From contig JAKUDP010000003.1 of assembly GCA_022570795.1 (NCBI GenBank), forward strand, positions 1,178,001 through 1,242,000: 64,000 nt of DNA. Reading direction: 5' to 3'. This DNA comes from Sphaerulina vaccinii (taxonomy: Eukaryota > Ascomycota > Dothideomycetes > Mycosphaerellales > Mycosphaerellaceae). Every line of letters starts with the position of its first letter. Within the stretch, counting starts at the first letter, position 1. Shown here piece by piece: positions 47,600 to 60,694 of the stretch. The notes under the pieces were generated by a model. That model saw nothing but the letters and a program-made list of their open reading frames with translations. It was not told the origin of the DNA and did not search any database. Position numbers and translations under genes: made by a program.

Positions 47600-50500
47600 A
47601 ATTAATAAAACTAAAGGCGCTTTCTACTACTATTTAAAAAGAAATAGAAATAGTAGAATTACTAGATATATTACTAGAGATTATAGAGTATGTTATTATA
47701 GATAGTATAGCTAATAATTAGAATACTAGGCTTAATCTCGATTATAGAGCTAACTCTTATTATATTAATTTATCCTTTGTATATAAATATAAATAATACT
47801 TTATTTTTATCCTCCCCGAATAAGCTAGGCGGCTCGGACTAGCTACTAGCGAACAAGCTTTAGTAGATATCGAGTATATCGCGAAGATAAACTTTAATAT
47901 TAGAGGCTACTTCGAATAGTTCTATACTTTCGTTACTAAGCTAGATCCGAACTATAATATAGTTCTTAGTCGTAGGTAGTTCGACTAATATTAACTAAGT
48001 ATTATATAGGTAGAAGGTAAAATAATACTAGATTCTACCTTATATAAGATTAACTATAAGTATACTTTAGTATAGAGCTTTCTAGTAACTATATATACTT
48101 ATATATATAAAGAGAAAGCTATAGACGTAGATATACTAGATATTATAGAGATTAGCTCTATAATACTATAATATATATTATAATAGAAAGGTACTAAGAT
48201 TTATACTATATAGATAGTTAGTTAGAATAAGTAGAAATAGATACTTTTAGATAGGCTAACTACTTATACTATAAAGGTAGAGAAAGCTTTTACCTACTAT
48301 AGTAGATTAGTAGCTATAGTTATTAATAAATATACTCGCTAGGTACGAGTATACGCTATAGCTATAGTCGACTATAAGAAGTTTATAACTAGTATAACAA
48401 ACCTAACTATTTATAATATAGTTAAGGATATGCTACTAAAGGAGTTCTAAGACTTTATAGCCCTATTCGACTAGAGAGAAGTAGAAAAGCTTCTACTATA
48501 TAGACCTAGTATCGACTATGCGATTAAGCTTAAGGATAGTACTATTCTATTCTTTAAACGCCCCTACCCTATATCTTAATACGAGAATAAGGTTATTAAG
48601 AAGTAGATTAATAATTAACTCGAAAAGAGTAATATTCGCAGCTTAGTTTCCTCTATAGTAGTACTAGTTCTTATTATTAAGAAGCTAAATAGTAGTCTGC
48701 GCGTCTATATTAACTATTATAGACTTAATATATTAATAATTAAGTTATAATATTCTATTCTATTAGTTTAAGAAACTCTAAACTATATCTTAGGTAAGAA
48801 ATAGTTTACTAAGCTAGATATTATTATAGCGTTTAATTATATCTATATAGTAGCTAGAGATATATAGAAGACTATATTTACTACTTACTATAGTTAGTTC
48901 GAATATATTATAATACTATTTAGAGCTTGTAATATACTAGGTACCTTCTAGAGCTATATTAATAATATATTACGAAACTTCCTCGATATATTCTACTCTA
49001 TATATCTCGACGATTACCTAGTATTTAGCAACACTTGTAAAGAATATATATAATATATATAGAAAGTAATATAGAAGCTTCTCGATACTAGATTATAACT
49101 AGATATTAAGAAGTATAAGTTCTTTATCTACGAGACTAAGTACCTTAGTATAATTATTAGTAAAGATAGGGTATATATAGATTCTAAGAAAATTGCTATA
49201 ATTATAGTATAGGAGACTCCTACCTATATTAAAGATATATAGGCCTTCCTTAGCTTTAGTAACTTCTACTATAAGTTTATCGATAAGTTTAGCTATATTA
49301 TAGTACTATTAATAGCTCTAACAAGGAAGGCTAGTAATAGTAAAGCCTTAGATAAAAAGGGCTATATTAAGTTTATATAAACTACTAAATATAAGAAGGC
49401 TTTTAAGAACCTTAAGCAAGCCTTCGTAGCTAACCTAATATTAGAAATATACTATATAGAGTAGTAGATAGTTATAGAAACTAATATATCTAACTATATT
49501 ACTATAGCTATATTTTAATAGCTTAACCCTATTACTAAGAAGTAGAAGCTAGTTATATATATATCTAAGAAGATAAGTCCTATAGAGTATAACTACGAGA
49601 TCTATAATAAGGAACTCTTTACTATTATTCTAGCTTTTAAAAAATAGCGTCTAGAGCTTATAGTAGAAGGCGAAGAAGTAGATAGTAACTTCGAATACTT
49701 CGATAGTAATAATTATATCTAAGTACTATCCGACTATAAGAACTTAGAGTATTTTATAACTACTAAGTAGCTTAATAGACGACAAGCCTATTAGGCTAAG
49801 TTCTTATTATAGTTCAACTTCAAGATTATATATAGACCTGGCTTATAAAGTACCAAACCTAATAGCTTAATATAATAATTCTAAGACCTACCTACTTTGC
49901 TAGATAATCCAAGAGTTCTATACTAATAGTAGATAATTCTTAGCCCTAATAGACTAGATATTATACTAAAGGCAGTAGCAATAAACCTAATAGAAGATAA
50001 GAATATTAGTAGTAATAAGATCGCTAATATTATAGCTATAGAGAATATAGATCTACTAATAGTAATTAAATAGCTATACTAAGAGAAGCTAGTCTAATAA
50101 GCGCTCAAAGAACTATTACTTAGGTAGATAGCTAGTTTCCTTCGATAATATAAAATAGATCAAGTATTAGTAATAGTATGCGATTAGAGAATATATATTA
50201 CTAATAGGTTTAGAGAAGCTAGCATACTTATACTACTAATAGATTCTAAGATTATATATCTAATACGAACCTTCGTAATTAAGGATTGCTATAGTATATT
50301 AGCTACTAGATACTCTAGTATTATAAAGATATTCGGTCTCTTAATATGCTTCTATATATAGCTATTTGTATAGTAGATAGTAAAGCGATTTATCTATAAC
50401 TATAAAGTATATAGAACTACGAAAGCAACTACTTAAGTATATAGTAGCCTACTTGCACTATTACCTATACTATACTAACTATAGTAATATATCGTAATAG

Positions 50501-51620
50501 ACTTTATTATTAAGCTACTACCCTTAAAAAGTAAGATTAATAGAGTAGTATATAAGAATATCTTAATAGCAACCTGCTACTTAACTAAAAAGTAGTATAC
50601 TATCCCTATATATCGGCTTAATACTTTTTATATTATATTAGTATTCTTTAAAAATATCTTTATAAGATATAGCGCGCTAGAGTCTATTATAATTAATAGA
50701 GGAACTAACTAGTTATCGGCTTTCTTTAAGCGCTTCTATAAGCTTCTAGATATTAAGTAGAAATCTTCGATAGCTTTCTACCTAGAAATAGATAGTAGTC
50801 TAAAAATACAAATAAGAGTATTAAGTAGTATCTCCGAGCCTTCTATAACTATACTTAAAACAACTAGGTTAACCTTCTACCTATTAGTAAGCTAGCAATT
50901 AATAACTACGACTTAGAGACTATAGAAGTATTACCTTTCTTCGCTACTAGAGGATATAATATAAAACTACCTATTATTAATACTTAGTCTAATATACTAG
51001 TACTTCTATATAAATAATAGCTAGATACCTAAGCTGCTAGCGACTTTAGTAAGTATATTACTAATATTTATAAGTATACCTAGGAATATATATACTTAGT
51101 ATAGGCTAGATAGGTAGATAATACTAATAGTAGCCGTATACTAGCTCTAATCTATTATAAAGATAACCTAGTATATATAGCTACTTGCAACTAGGGCATA
51201 GACTATAATACTAGAAAGCTTAATTATAAATTCTCTAAGCTATATAAAGTTCTTTATATTCTACTATATAATATATACTATATCGACCTTCTACTAGATA
51301 TATAGAAGTACTCTATCTTCTACTCGAACTTTCTACAATCTACTAATAATAACTCTCTATCTAGTTAAACCTCGCCGGCTAATAGCTCTCTACTACTAAT
51401 TTATATTTACTAAGAAGAAGATAATAGAAGAGACTTCGAGTACAAAATAGAAGAAATTATAGTAGTAGAGACTCGGATACTAATACGTATATAGTAGAAA
51501 GAGCTTAGTAAGCAACTAATACTAATATTTAAAGTAAAGTAGGTTAGTTATAACAAGCTAATATAGGAGCCTAAGAGTTACTTGAAAGAATACCTAATAA
51601 GATAGTATCTTTTTATATAA
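47600..51620 (+). pseudogene. F pol remnant: RT, RNase H, integrase (RIPped)
   Basis: RT runs from about 48,530 to 49,300, with KLDIIIAFN and the catalytic box Tyr-Leu-Asp-Asp intact at 49,003-49,014. RNase H includes SPIEYNYEIYNKELFTI near 49,580-49,620 and a YKNLEYF segment near 49,735. Integrase follows, with a zinc-binding N-terminus near 50,300, IDFIIKLL near 50,495 and the second catalytic region near 50,680. Non-functional because of dense stops. Confidence 0.85.
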
Positions 51621-52258
51621 AGTTACTAAATAGTATATCTAATATACCTCCTTATCTACTAATAATAGAAGTTAAGTATTTTATAACTAGTCTAGAACTA
51701 GACTCGCGCGTAGATTCGCAACAAGTAACTTGTACGTCGGTTAAGGTAATAGATTAGAAGTACTATATACTAAGTCTTTAAAGAAATAGCCTAGCTCTTA
51801 TACCGAGTTTATACTTACTATAAGGCTCTACTACTAGCTTTAGTAGCTAAAATACTACAAATACAAACGTACTAGTAGACACTAGTAGTTACGTAGTAGA
51901 TACTATTAATAAGTATAATATTTTAGATTACAATACCTATATTAGTAATACTAACCTAAATATAATCGAAAGTAATAATATAGTCTTTGCTAACTTAAAC
52001 CTTATATTACTAGAAGAGCTCTTATATCCGATATAGAATAGAGATAGAGCCGGACTAATTATAGAATAAAAAGATACTATTAGTACTTAGAAGGAATAGA
52101 ATACGAAATATAGCTTAAATAATAATTTAGATAAAGAAGATAATTTAAATAATAGATTAGATAATAACGTCGCCTTTATATATATAATATAAGTAGCTTA
52201 ATATTATAGATATATATTAGAGCCTCTATAGATAGAGGCTATTTTAAGAAGAGAGTAG

Positions 52259-52441
52259 TATTATAACCTAATATCTACTTATCTACCTATATTTACTTAT
52301 AACTATTATATATACGCGGCTAGGCCCGATGCGGCTAGCGCGCTTGGCGCTTTTTTTATACTTACTTATTCGCGCCCTCGCGCTCCTTTTAGATACTTTA
52401 TCTATAATCTAATTTACTATACTACTATTTATAATATTACA
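52259..52441 (+). repeat. F 3' LTR (183 bp)
   Basis: Less mutated than the 5' copy: keeps GCGCCCTCGCGCTCC-like CpG blocks and the terminal ACA. Confidence 0.92.
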
Positions 52442-53421
52442 ATTGCCTAGCTAACGAATCTACTATAGTATTATAATCTAAATAGTATAGGTAGATAGCC
52501 TATTATCCTTTATATTATAAAATATACTATTAGTACTTCTAAGTAATTACTATTATATCTAAGTAGAGAAATCTTCTACTACTCTATAAGGAGATAAAAG
52601 TCTATTAGTTAGGCCTAAGAGAGAGTATTACTATACTATTATTATACTAATTATATATATATATATAAGCTAGCCTAACTATTCTTAGCTATATATAATA
52701 TATAATAGCTAGGAGATATAGGCTCTCTAGTAGAAGTTTTGTTTCTAGAAGGAGAGAATAGGACCTAGTATACTATATATATACCTCGAGGTAGTATAGA
52801 ATATTATAGATATAAGAAATATTATAAAGTATAGTTATATTTAGAAGCTACTTACTAGAGAGCTTCTATACTAGAACTAGTCTAGAAAGTCTTAAAATAG
52901 AGTAGATAGAGTATAGTAGCTAGTAATAGCACTATATTATCTATAGATATAGGCTAGTTAGAAATATATAAATTTGTTAATAGATAGATAGAAAAATATA
53001 TAGTAGCCTAAATATAGGCTAGAGTAGTATAGGAGTATAGTATAAGTAAAAATAGATATTAGAAAAGAGAATTATAAGTAAAATAGATAGAAGTAGTAGG
53101 AGATATAAAGTCTTATAGCTTCGTAGATATATAGTAGGCTATAGATAGCTATATTAGATAGGTAAGTAGTCTAATAGAGTATATTTCCTTTCTAGATATA
53201 GAACTACTATTATATTTTTTATAGATTATAAGTCGGCCTATTATATCTTAGTAGAGTCTATAGCTATCTAGGTACTATTAGATAGTTACTATATTAATTA
53301 TTATACTATAATTTTCAAAGCTACTACTATCTAGATTTAGATAGTAGATTAGCTAAATTTTTTTAGATAATTTTATTTATAAGCTTATTACTTAGGTAGA
53401 TCTTAGTTAAGAGGAGAATAT
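52442..53421. other. RIPped sequence between F and C3, no gene recognised
   Basis: About 980 bases of AT-rich DNA. It ends with the purine tract AAGAGGAGAAT directly before the C3 LTR, which resembles a polypurine tract, but no coding region was recognised on either strand. Confidence 0.45.
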
Positions 53422-53780
53422 TATTAGGTTATAGAGGACCTAATAATCTTACTAAGCAGAGGCTAAGCTTAATCTAGTTAGAGCTTATTAATATATCTAT
53501 AAAAAAGCAAGTAAAGAAAGTTCTTATATTCTAATTAGTAAGATAGAATAGTAAGTTATATATAATAACTATCTATAACTATAATACTTATTATCTATAT
53601 ATATAAAGGAGATTCCTTTTCTAATTTTAGTACTCTTTTTAATCTTTTAAAAGTAGAGAGAGTAGAGAGATCTAAGTTACTTTCCTTAATTTTTCGAAAA
53701 ATAAAAAATTAGAGAAAATAGTCTTTCTACTTTAGGTATTCTAATTCTAGTAGACCTACCTATTAGTAGGAACTATAATA
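53422..53780 (-). repeat. C3 3' LTR (359 bp)
   Basis: Same U3 type as C2 (ends GGAACTATAATA). Better preserved than the C2 copies. Confidence 0.9.
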
Positions 53781-53889
53781 CTATTTTCTATCTAGCTTAG
53801 CTTTGTTCTAAAGCTTATAATATATTAGTTTTTATTATAGAAAATCTATAAAGATACTTTTCTATTCTTTTCTCTTCTACTAAACTATT

Positions 53890-54470
53890 ATATTATTATT
53901 AAAATTAAAATATACTCTATATTATTATAAGAAGGCTAAAGAAATATTTTATAAAAGAGATTCTATAATATATCTATATAATATATATAAAAAAGAGAGT
54001 TATATATATAAAGTATATATCTTATTAGGTTAGTATACTAAGTACTAGTAGTATAATCTAAAGAGCTATAATATAAAAGTTACTAAAAGAGAGTAGAAAT
54101 ATCTCTTAGCTTAGTAGAAAAAGTTATTAAAAGAGCTCGATATAGTAAAGGAGGCGCTAGTAATAGCTTATATAAGGGAAATGCGTCTTTGCAAACAATT
54201 AGATATAGTAGACTAGAAAGTAGCTAAAAGTTATACTTTTAAAAATTATACTTTTTTTAATAAAAATAAGAAAGTTTAGAGAGAGTTTATAGTATTAGAT
54301 CTAGATTCTTCTACTATAGCGCTTACTCTATTACCTTAGACTTAGAGTATAGCTAAGAGTATTCTAGATTCCTTCTAGAAAGGTCTAATACCTTCTTTTT
54401 TTATAGACTCTAGTAAAATTATACTAGAAGCTAGTAGTAGTTTATAAAGTTAGACTTTAGTTTCTAGGTA
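53890..54470 (+). pseudogene. Antisense cysteine-rich coiled-coil ORF of C3
   Basis: The best preserved of three copies. Codons around 54,150-54,230 still read LLKELDIAKEALVIAYIREM followed by RLCKQLDIVD, with a native ATG (Met) and TGC (Cys) surviving. A Cys-rich N-terminus (Y from C) comes first. A tail ending ASSSLQSQT comes last, near the convergent end of pol. Runs opposite to gag-pol, starting about 110 bases inside the LTR. No known function assigned. Confidence 0.62.
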
Positions 54471-55521
54471 CTTTCTAATTTATTATACTCTTTCTACTTA
54501 ATTAAGTAGTTCTAACTCTTTTATTCTAGAATCTTTTCTACTTTAAATATATTTTCTTTTTTAGGTTAGAAGTAGAATATTTCTTAATAAAGTATTTTAG
54601 TATCTATAGGTTCTAGTAATAATATATAAAATACTAGGTAGATTTTTATATCTTTTAGTAGTTTAAGTTAGTAGTTAACTAGTCCTTATAATTTATTAAT
54701 TAAAAATAGTCCGACTTTAACTTAATCTAGTTTTTTTATTTTTTTTTTTATTTTAAAATTTTTTATAAAAAAATAGACTTTATTTCTTTTTTTTAGCTAA
54801 AATACTATTTTTTATTTAATATTATATAGTCTAGCTATTATTAGTTGCAAGTCTATAATTTGTTCTTCTAGTTCCTTATAGAGGTTCTTTAGATCTTTAC
54901 TTATAATTATAGTATATTCTACCTATAGATAAAATAAAAGTTCTCTAAAAAGATTCGAATTTTGTTTATAGTTCGAGAAGAATAGTATAGCTTTTATTAT
55001 CTCTAATTACTTATTATTTAGTACGAGCTATACTATTAGTAGTAGCGCTAACTAGTTATTTTATATATAATTAATATAGTATTATAAGTATTATTCTAGT
55101 ATTTGATTTATTCTTTTAGTTTATCTATCTATCTAGGGATAATATACTATTAATAGCTTGTATTTAATTCTAAGTATACCGACTAAGGTCTTCTAGTAGT
55201 TAGAGGTAAAGAGCTTGTTTCTATCTATAATAAATACTTTAGAAAATTTATAATATTTTATAAGCCTATCTATAACAAAGTATCTAAGCTACTCTATAGT
55301 ATATATTTTGCTAGTAGTAATAAAGTATATATATTTAGTAAGCCTATCGACTATAACAAGTATTATATTATAGCTAACTCTAGTAATTCTATTTTATAAT
55401 TTTAGTAACTTTATAATAAAATCTATTATAACTTTATTCTATAGCTAATATAGAGAAGTGCAGAACTAGATATATCTATATTTTATATATTATTCTACCT
55501 TGTTTTATTAGTAGAGCTTAT
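54470..55521 (-). pseudogene. C3 pol C-terminus and integrase remnant
   Basis: Matches C2 27,420-28,470 in the same orientation, including the integrase region near 55,180-55,250. Truncated at 55,521. Confidence 0.85.
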
Positions 55522-55745
55522 TATAAAAGCTAGGTTTAGGAATATAGTATCTTAACTCTAAAAGAGGAATTAGAATTATAGAGTAGTTTTATATCCTCGG
55601 TCCCGAAGATAGAGTATATACGAAGTATAGTTGCTTTATAACTCTAAAGGCTTCTATATTCTTTATAGAGGTAAGGATTAGTTTATATAACTAATACTTT
55701 TATTAACTAGCGCTCTATATATTACTATATATCTCTACTTTTATA
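55522..55745 (+). repeat. G 5' LTR (224 bp)
   Basis: Starts TATAAAAGCTAGG, ends CTCTACTTTTATA. The limits are confirmed by the solo copy at 45,182-45,405 with its target duplication. Confidence 0.92.
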
Positions 55746-55789
55746 TTTCTAATTCTTTATTCTTCTAAAGAGTAGTAATCTATAGAGGC

Positions 55790-57050
55790 TATAATAGCTC
55801 TAAGGTAGCATTCTATATATAGCGAGTAGCTAGGCTATATTAAGAATATCTCTAACAAGACTTAGTAACCGGACGAAGGCGACGACGTCGATATAACTAG
55901 CGCCTCTAGACAAGCTAATAATAGTAATAATAATAGCTCTAACAAAAAGAATACTAAGGCTATAGCTATTATATAGTAGCTTTATATTAACCTCGAGGCT
56001 AAGAATACTATTTTCTAAAAAGAAGCTTATATATTATAAGCAACTTATAAGAATAAAGCTCTTTATAGAGAACTTAGTAATTTAAGTATTATACCTATAT
56101 ATACCTCTACTAAGCCTCTTTTAGATAATAACTTTAAAGAGACTATAAGTAGCGCTCTAGTTACTAGTATTTTAGATATATATTATAGTATTAAGATTCG
56201 CAACTCTAAGCTATACTAAGGCTATATAGATAAAGAAGCTCGAAAGTTCTTTTATACCTATAAGGTTAACTTTACTAGCGCTAAGTATAACTTTAAGTCT
56301 AATTAAAAGAAAGTTCTATATACTATTATATAGCTCGTAGGCGAGGCGTAGGAGACCTAGTATAATAAGTATAAAAACCTACTTCTAGCTTACTATACTT
56401 AGAACTAGTTCGAGACCTAGGTCTATAGTATTATTAGTAACTAGGCAAACTACCTAATACTTATTATAATTAAGTATAACTAGGCTAGATAGAGAGATAA
56501 CTAGAATATTCGCTCCTTCGCTACTAACCTCGGTTATATAAAGGCCTAGCTAGAGGACTATAGCAAAATATAATTAGTTTGCTATCTTTTTATAAAGCTA
56601 AAGCTATTCCTCTATAGAAAGATTATTAAAAGCTATTCTATTCTATATAAGTAAGCCGACTTTATTATATTAGTAAGGCGCTTAGAATAGGCTAATAGTA
56701 CTATTTCTTGCTATAGCAACTCTATTTAAAATTAAGAGCGCAAATATAAGAAATTAAAGTATAAGCGCTCTAATACTAATAAGTATAAAGAATATAAGAA
56801 TAAAAGTAAGTCTTATTATACTAATAGTATTAATTAAGGTAAGGCCTTATTATCTAAGCTAGACTACTTCTACTTTATATATTATAGCTATAGGAAGAAA
56901 AGTTATATTACTACCGACTCTATCTACCCGAATAGTAAAGTAGATAAGAAGCTAGTAGTCTATAAAGTTACTATACCTAAAAATAAGAGAAAAGCGAAGG
57001 TATCGAAAAAAGACTATAAACTTTAGATACTAAGCTAAGTAGTAAAAGCT
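55790..57050 (+). pseudogene. G gag remnant (RIPped)
   Basis: Reads as a gag protein: a Ser/Asn-rich N-terminus near 55,900, a capsid-like helical part at about 56,200-56,680, then a Lys-rich stretch (56,750-56,820). A Cys/His-rich segment at about 56,870-56,935 (YYSYRKKSYITTD, Y from C or H) resembles a zinc knuckle. Non-functional. Confidence 0.65.
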
Positions 57051-57099
57051 ACTTTTCTATTTAGGTTAATAGGGCGAAGGCTATATAAGTAGTAGTCGA

Positions 57100-60000
57100 G
57101 ATATAAGATAATTAGTTTATCGACGCAACCGGCTTACTTAATAATACTACCGATATTAATATTATTATAAAATTTTTTATTTTATAATATAACTTTTTTT
57201 AATAGCCTAATATAGTATTACTACTAGCAACCTCCTATATAGGAGAACTAGGTTATTATTATAGAATATACTATATTTATATATAAATTATAGACTCTAT
57301 AGAGGTCGAATATATTATAAGTAGTATATTCTATATATATAATATACCTAAGCCTAACTTTATTCTTAGTTAGGTATAGTAATATACTTAGTAAGTATAT
57401 ATTAATAGCGCAATAGACGAGTAGTACTATAGAGATAGCTTCGAGAAGGTTACTATCTATAATACTAAAAAGTTCTTTAAAAATCTAAAGAAAGTACTTT
57501 ATATATATACTATACTTATAGCTAAAGATAGTATAGTACTACCTCCTATACTAATCGAGTTCTATTAGTTTAATAATATTTTTAACTCTATAGAAGAAAT
57601 AAGAAGTAAGCTAGTTAATAGTATAGAGTATATAATTAACTTATATAATAGTACTATTCTACTATTCCGACTACTATACTACTAGTCTAGAAAGGAACTT
57701 AAGGAGCTCTAAGCCTATATTATAGCTAGGCTAGAGTATAACTAGATTAAGCGCTCTATAAGCAAAGTAGGTATATCTATTCTATTTGTTTCTAAAAAAG
57801 ATAGTAAGCTTAGACTATATATAGACTATAGAGGTCTTAATAAAATTATAATTAAAAATCGATACTTTCTACTACTTATTAGTAAGACGCTTAATTAGCT
57901 TATAGATACTAATTAGTTTACAACTCTAGATCTTACTAATATATACTATTATATTAGAATTAAGCCGAGCGACTACTAGAAGACTACGTTCTATATATAT
58001 TATAGTTACTTCTAGTATAAGGTTATACCTTTTAGGCTTACTAATACTTCTATAACCTTCTAGGCTTATATTAACTATACTTTAGTAGGTTTAGTTAATA
58101 TTATTTATATAGTATACCTAGATAATATTCTTATCTATAGTAAGATATATAAGTAATATATATAAAATATATATAAAGTACTTAAGCGCCTCTAGAAGTT
58201 CGGTTTATATACCTAAAGGTCTAAATATATATTCTTCTAGTAAGAGGTTAACTTCCTTAGCTTTATAGTTACTACTAATAGTATAAAAATAGATAAGAGT
58301 AGAGTAGATATAATTACTATATAGCTAAGGCCTACTACTTTAATAGAGGTTTAATTTTTTCTTAGATTTACTAACTTTTATCGAAAGTTTATTTTTAAAT
58401 ACTTGCAAATTATAATAGCGCTTATAGTACTATCTAAAGAAGTAGTAAAGAGCAAGAAGCCTAGACCTATCTAGTAGGGCATAGCCGAAGAGTATATATT
58501 CTAGAAGACTAAAAAGATATTTCAAATAGCCTCTCTATTAAAGTACTTTAACTCTATACTATACTTATATATTAAAAGTAATATATCTAAGTTTGTAATT
58601 ACTAGCATTCTTAGCTAGTTATTTAAATTAGAATAGTACCCTATTACCTTCTATTTAAGAAAGATAATTCTAGTAGAGTATAATTATAAAATATATAATT
58701 AAAAACTACTAGTAGTTATAGAGTTATTTAAAGTATAGTAGCTATACTTTAAAGGCGCTCTATATATAATCGATATACTCGTCGACTATATAAATCTTCG
58801 AGAGTTTATAAATATAAAGAAACTAATAGGTTATTAGGCCTACTAGGTAATCTTTCTTATAGCTTTTAACTTTACTATTATATATTAGGTAGAAACTTGC
58901 AATCTAGCTAATATACCTTCGAGATATAGTAACTATACTATAGAGAAGTAATAAGTTACTACTCTCCTACCTACTTTATAGAGCAAACTATAAGTATAGA
59001 ATATACTTATATACTTGCCTAGTATATAAAATATAAGTAATTCGAGTATATATTATATTTATACTATATATACTATACTTAGCAAAGAGTAAATATTCTA
59101 TAGAGGCTTTATCTATAGTATAAGATTTTTTTCTATCTACTTAGAAATATTAGTAGAACAAATAGTATCTACTTTATAAAAGCTTGTTTACTAATAGCTA
59201 GTAGAGAAGTATATAAGTATATTGCTACTAGCTTATATAGTAGCTACAATCGTAGCTTAAAAGTAGCTATATATAACTAATATTTCTAACTTAGTACTAG
59301 ATTAGACAAAGTTACTTATCTAGTTAGAGCCTCTAGCTTAAAAGGCTTATAATAAAGCTATAAGTAATAGTAGTATAGGTAATATACTTATTACTAAAGA
59401 TAGGAACTTATAGTTTAAAAAAGCTCTATATATACTAAAAAACTATATATTATATACTTAGAAAATATATATATACTATAACAATTCTTTTACTAGCTAC
59501 TTTAGTAAAAGTAAAACTATTACTTTTATATATTAGAAGTACTAGTAGCTATATATAAGTAAAAATATTACTAGTTATATTAAAATCTATAGTTATTACT
59601 AGATAGTTAAAGTATATTACTATTATTTATATAGTAAGCTAACTATACTACTACTACTAAATAGACTATTCTAAAAATTAATTTAGAACTTTATTATAAA
59701 TTTTTTATTTAGTAAATAGAATAGCTATATATATAATATAATTTTTATAATTATTAACTACTATACTAAAATATATATTTTTATATCTACTACTAAAAAA
59801 TATATAAATATTAACTTAGTTAATATTCTATATAGAAAAGTAGTATACTACTATAGTATACTATTTAGAATTATTAGTAATAGAAGTTTAGTTTTTACTA
59901 GCTAGTTCTAGTTAGACTTCTACTATAAAATATAAATAAAATATAAACTAAATATAGCTTTCTATTTTTAGACTAATAGATAGACTAAATATACTAATTA

Positions 60001-60420
60001 GATATTTAAAATATATTTATATATCTACTATAGTAAGTAGTAGAATAACTAGATAGAGCTATTAGTATAGGCTAAGTTTGCCTATAATAATAGTACTTAT
60101 TTACTTTCTAAAAAGTCTCTATTTATAGAACTTTATAGATTTAATCTAGAGCTAGTAGTATATATAAAAGAAGCTTAGAGTATACTTTCTAAAGAGGAGG
60201 TACTAGTAGTAACTAATATAGCTTAAAGATTAAAGTAAAGCTACAAAAAGCTAATATAGTAATAGTAAGAAGTAGGTAAAGTATAAATAAAGTACTTTAA
60301 TATAAAATATACTCTAATATAGTATAATATTAGATAGTAAGTCTTACTTTCTACTAAGAACTTAAGGCTAAAAATACTTTTAAAAAAGCTTATAAATAAG
60401 TTTATAGTATTAGTTAAGGT
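57100..60420 (+). pseudogene. G pol remnant, truncated at its C-terminus
   Basis: RT contains LYIDYRGLNKIIIKN (about 57,815-57,860). The catalytic box at 58,115-58,126 reads Tyr-Leu-Asp-Asn, the second Asp lost through GAT to AAT. RNase H covers about 58,530-58,900. Integrase is seen from about 59,450 to 60,000, with FQTNRQTKYTNQ (HPQTDGQTERTNQ type before RIP). The last part, LKILLKKLINKFI to VKVAA, matches the chromodomain-side linker of Gypsy integrases. It ends at the island junction. Confidence 0.85.
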
Positions 60421-60694
60421 CGCGGCATTCTTGCGCCCGTTTCTAGACAAATTTGCAGTTATTTGTAGCCGCTATTTTGCAGCCTTTTCGCGGCCACCCC
60501 ACGCTCCAGTCCGGAATTGTGACGGCCCGTCGCACAGAGGCGAGGCGCCTCGTGCTCCACTATCAAACTCGAAGCTGGCGCTTAGCATTCCGATGCGGCT
60601 ATACCCTCGATCGTCCTTATTACTTTCCAACTCCCAGCCGTCCCCCTTCCTCGATTGCTTGCCGCTTCCCCACCCGCTTACCAACTCCCTCACT
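60421..60694 (+). promoter_or_regulatory. Probable promoter and leader of the recombinase pseudogene
   Basis: GC-balanced sequence with a CT-rich run (about 60,640-60,690) directly before the ATG at 60,695, as is common in filamentous fungal genes. No specific binding site identified. Confidence 0.4.

Larger units (their letters stand above)
44839..52441 (+). mobile_element. Ty3/Gypsy-type LTR retrotransposon F
   Basis: Two 183-bp LTRs (44,839-45,021; 52,259-52,441) enclose a plus-strand gag-pol; total 7.6 kb including a 224-bp foreign solo LTR. The left flank is the C4 LTR. The right flank is unrelated to C and no target duplication is seen (GTTAT against ATTGC), so one side has been rearranged. 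Confidence 0.9.
53422..55521 (-). mobile_element. Ty3/Gypsy-type element C3, 3' part only, truncated by G
   Basis: Contains the 3' LTR (53,422-53,780), the antisense ORF and pol from its C-terminus into integrase, all homologous to C2. At 55,521 it is cut by the G insertion. The remainder of C3 is not seen to the right of G. Confidence 0.9.
55522..60420 (+). mobile_element. Ty3/Gypsy-type LTR retrotransposon G, 3' end lost
   Basis: Starts with a 224-bp LTR inserted into C3 after CTTAT; C2 near 28,460 shows the unbroken C sequence. Gag and pol follow on the plus strand. The coding sequence stops abruptly at about 60,420, where GC-balanced island 2 begins. A 61-bp piece of the G LTR appears beyond that island at 62,761. 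Confidence 0.88.

Noticed and set aside
60241..60450. Open frame of 69 codons on the minus strand across the island junction
   Set aside because: Antisense to the G pol C-terminus; composition is that of RIPped DNA and it spans a junction between unrelated sequences.
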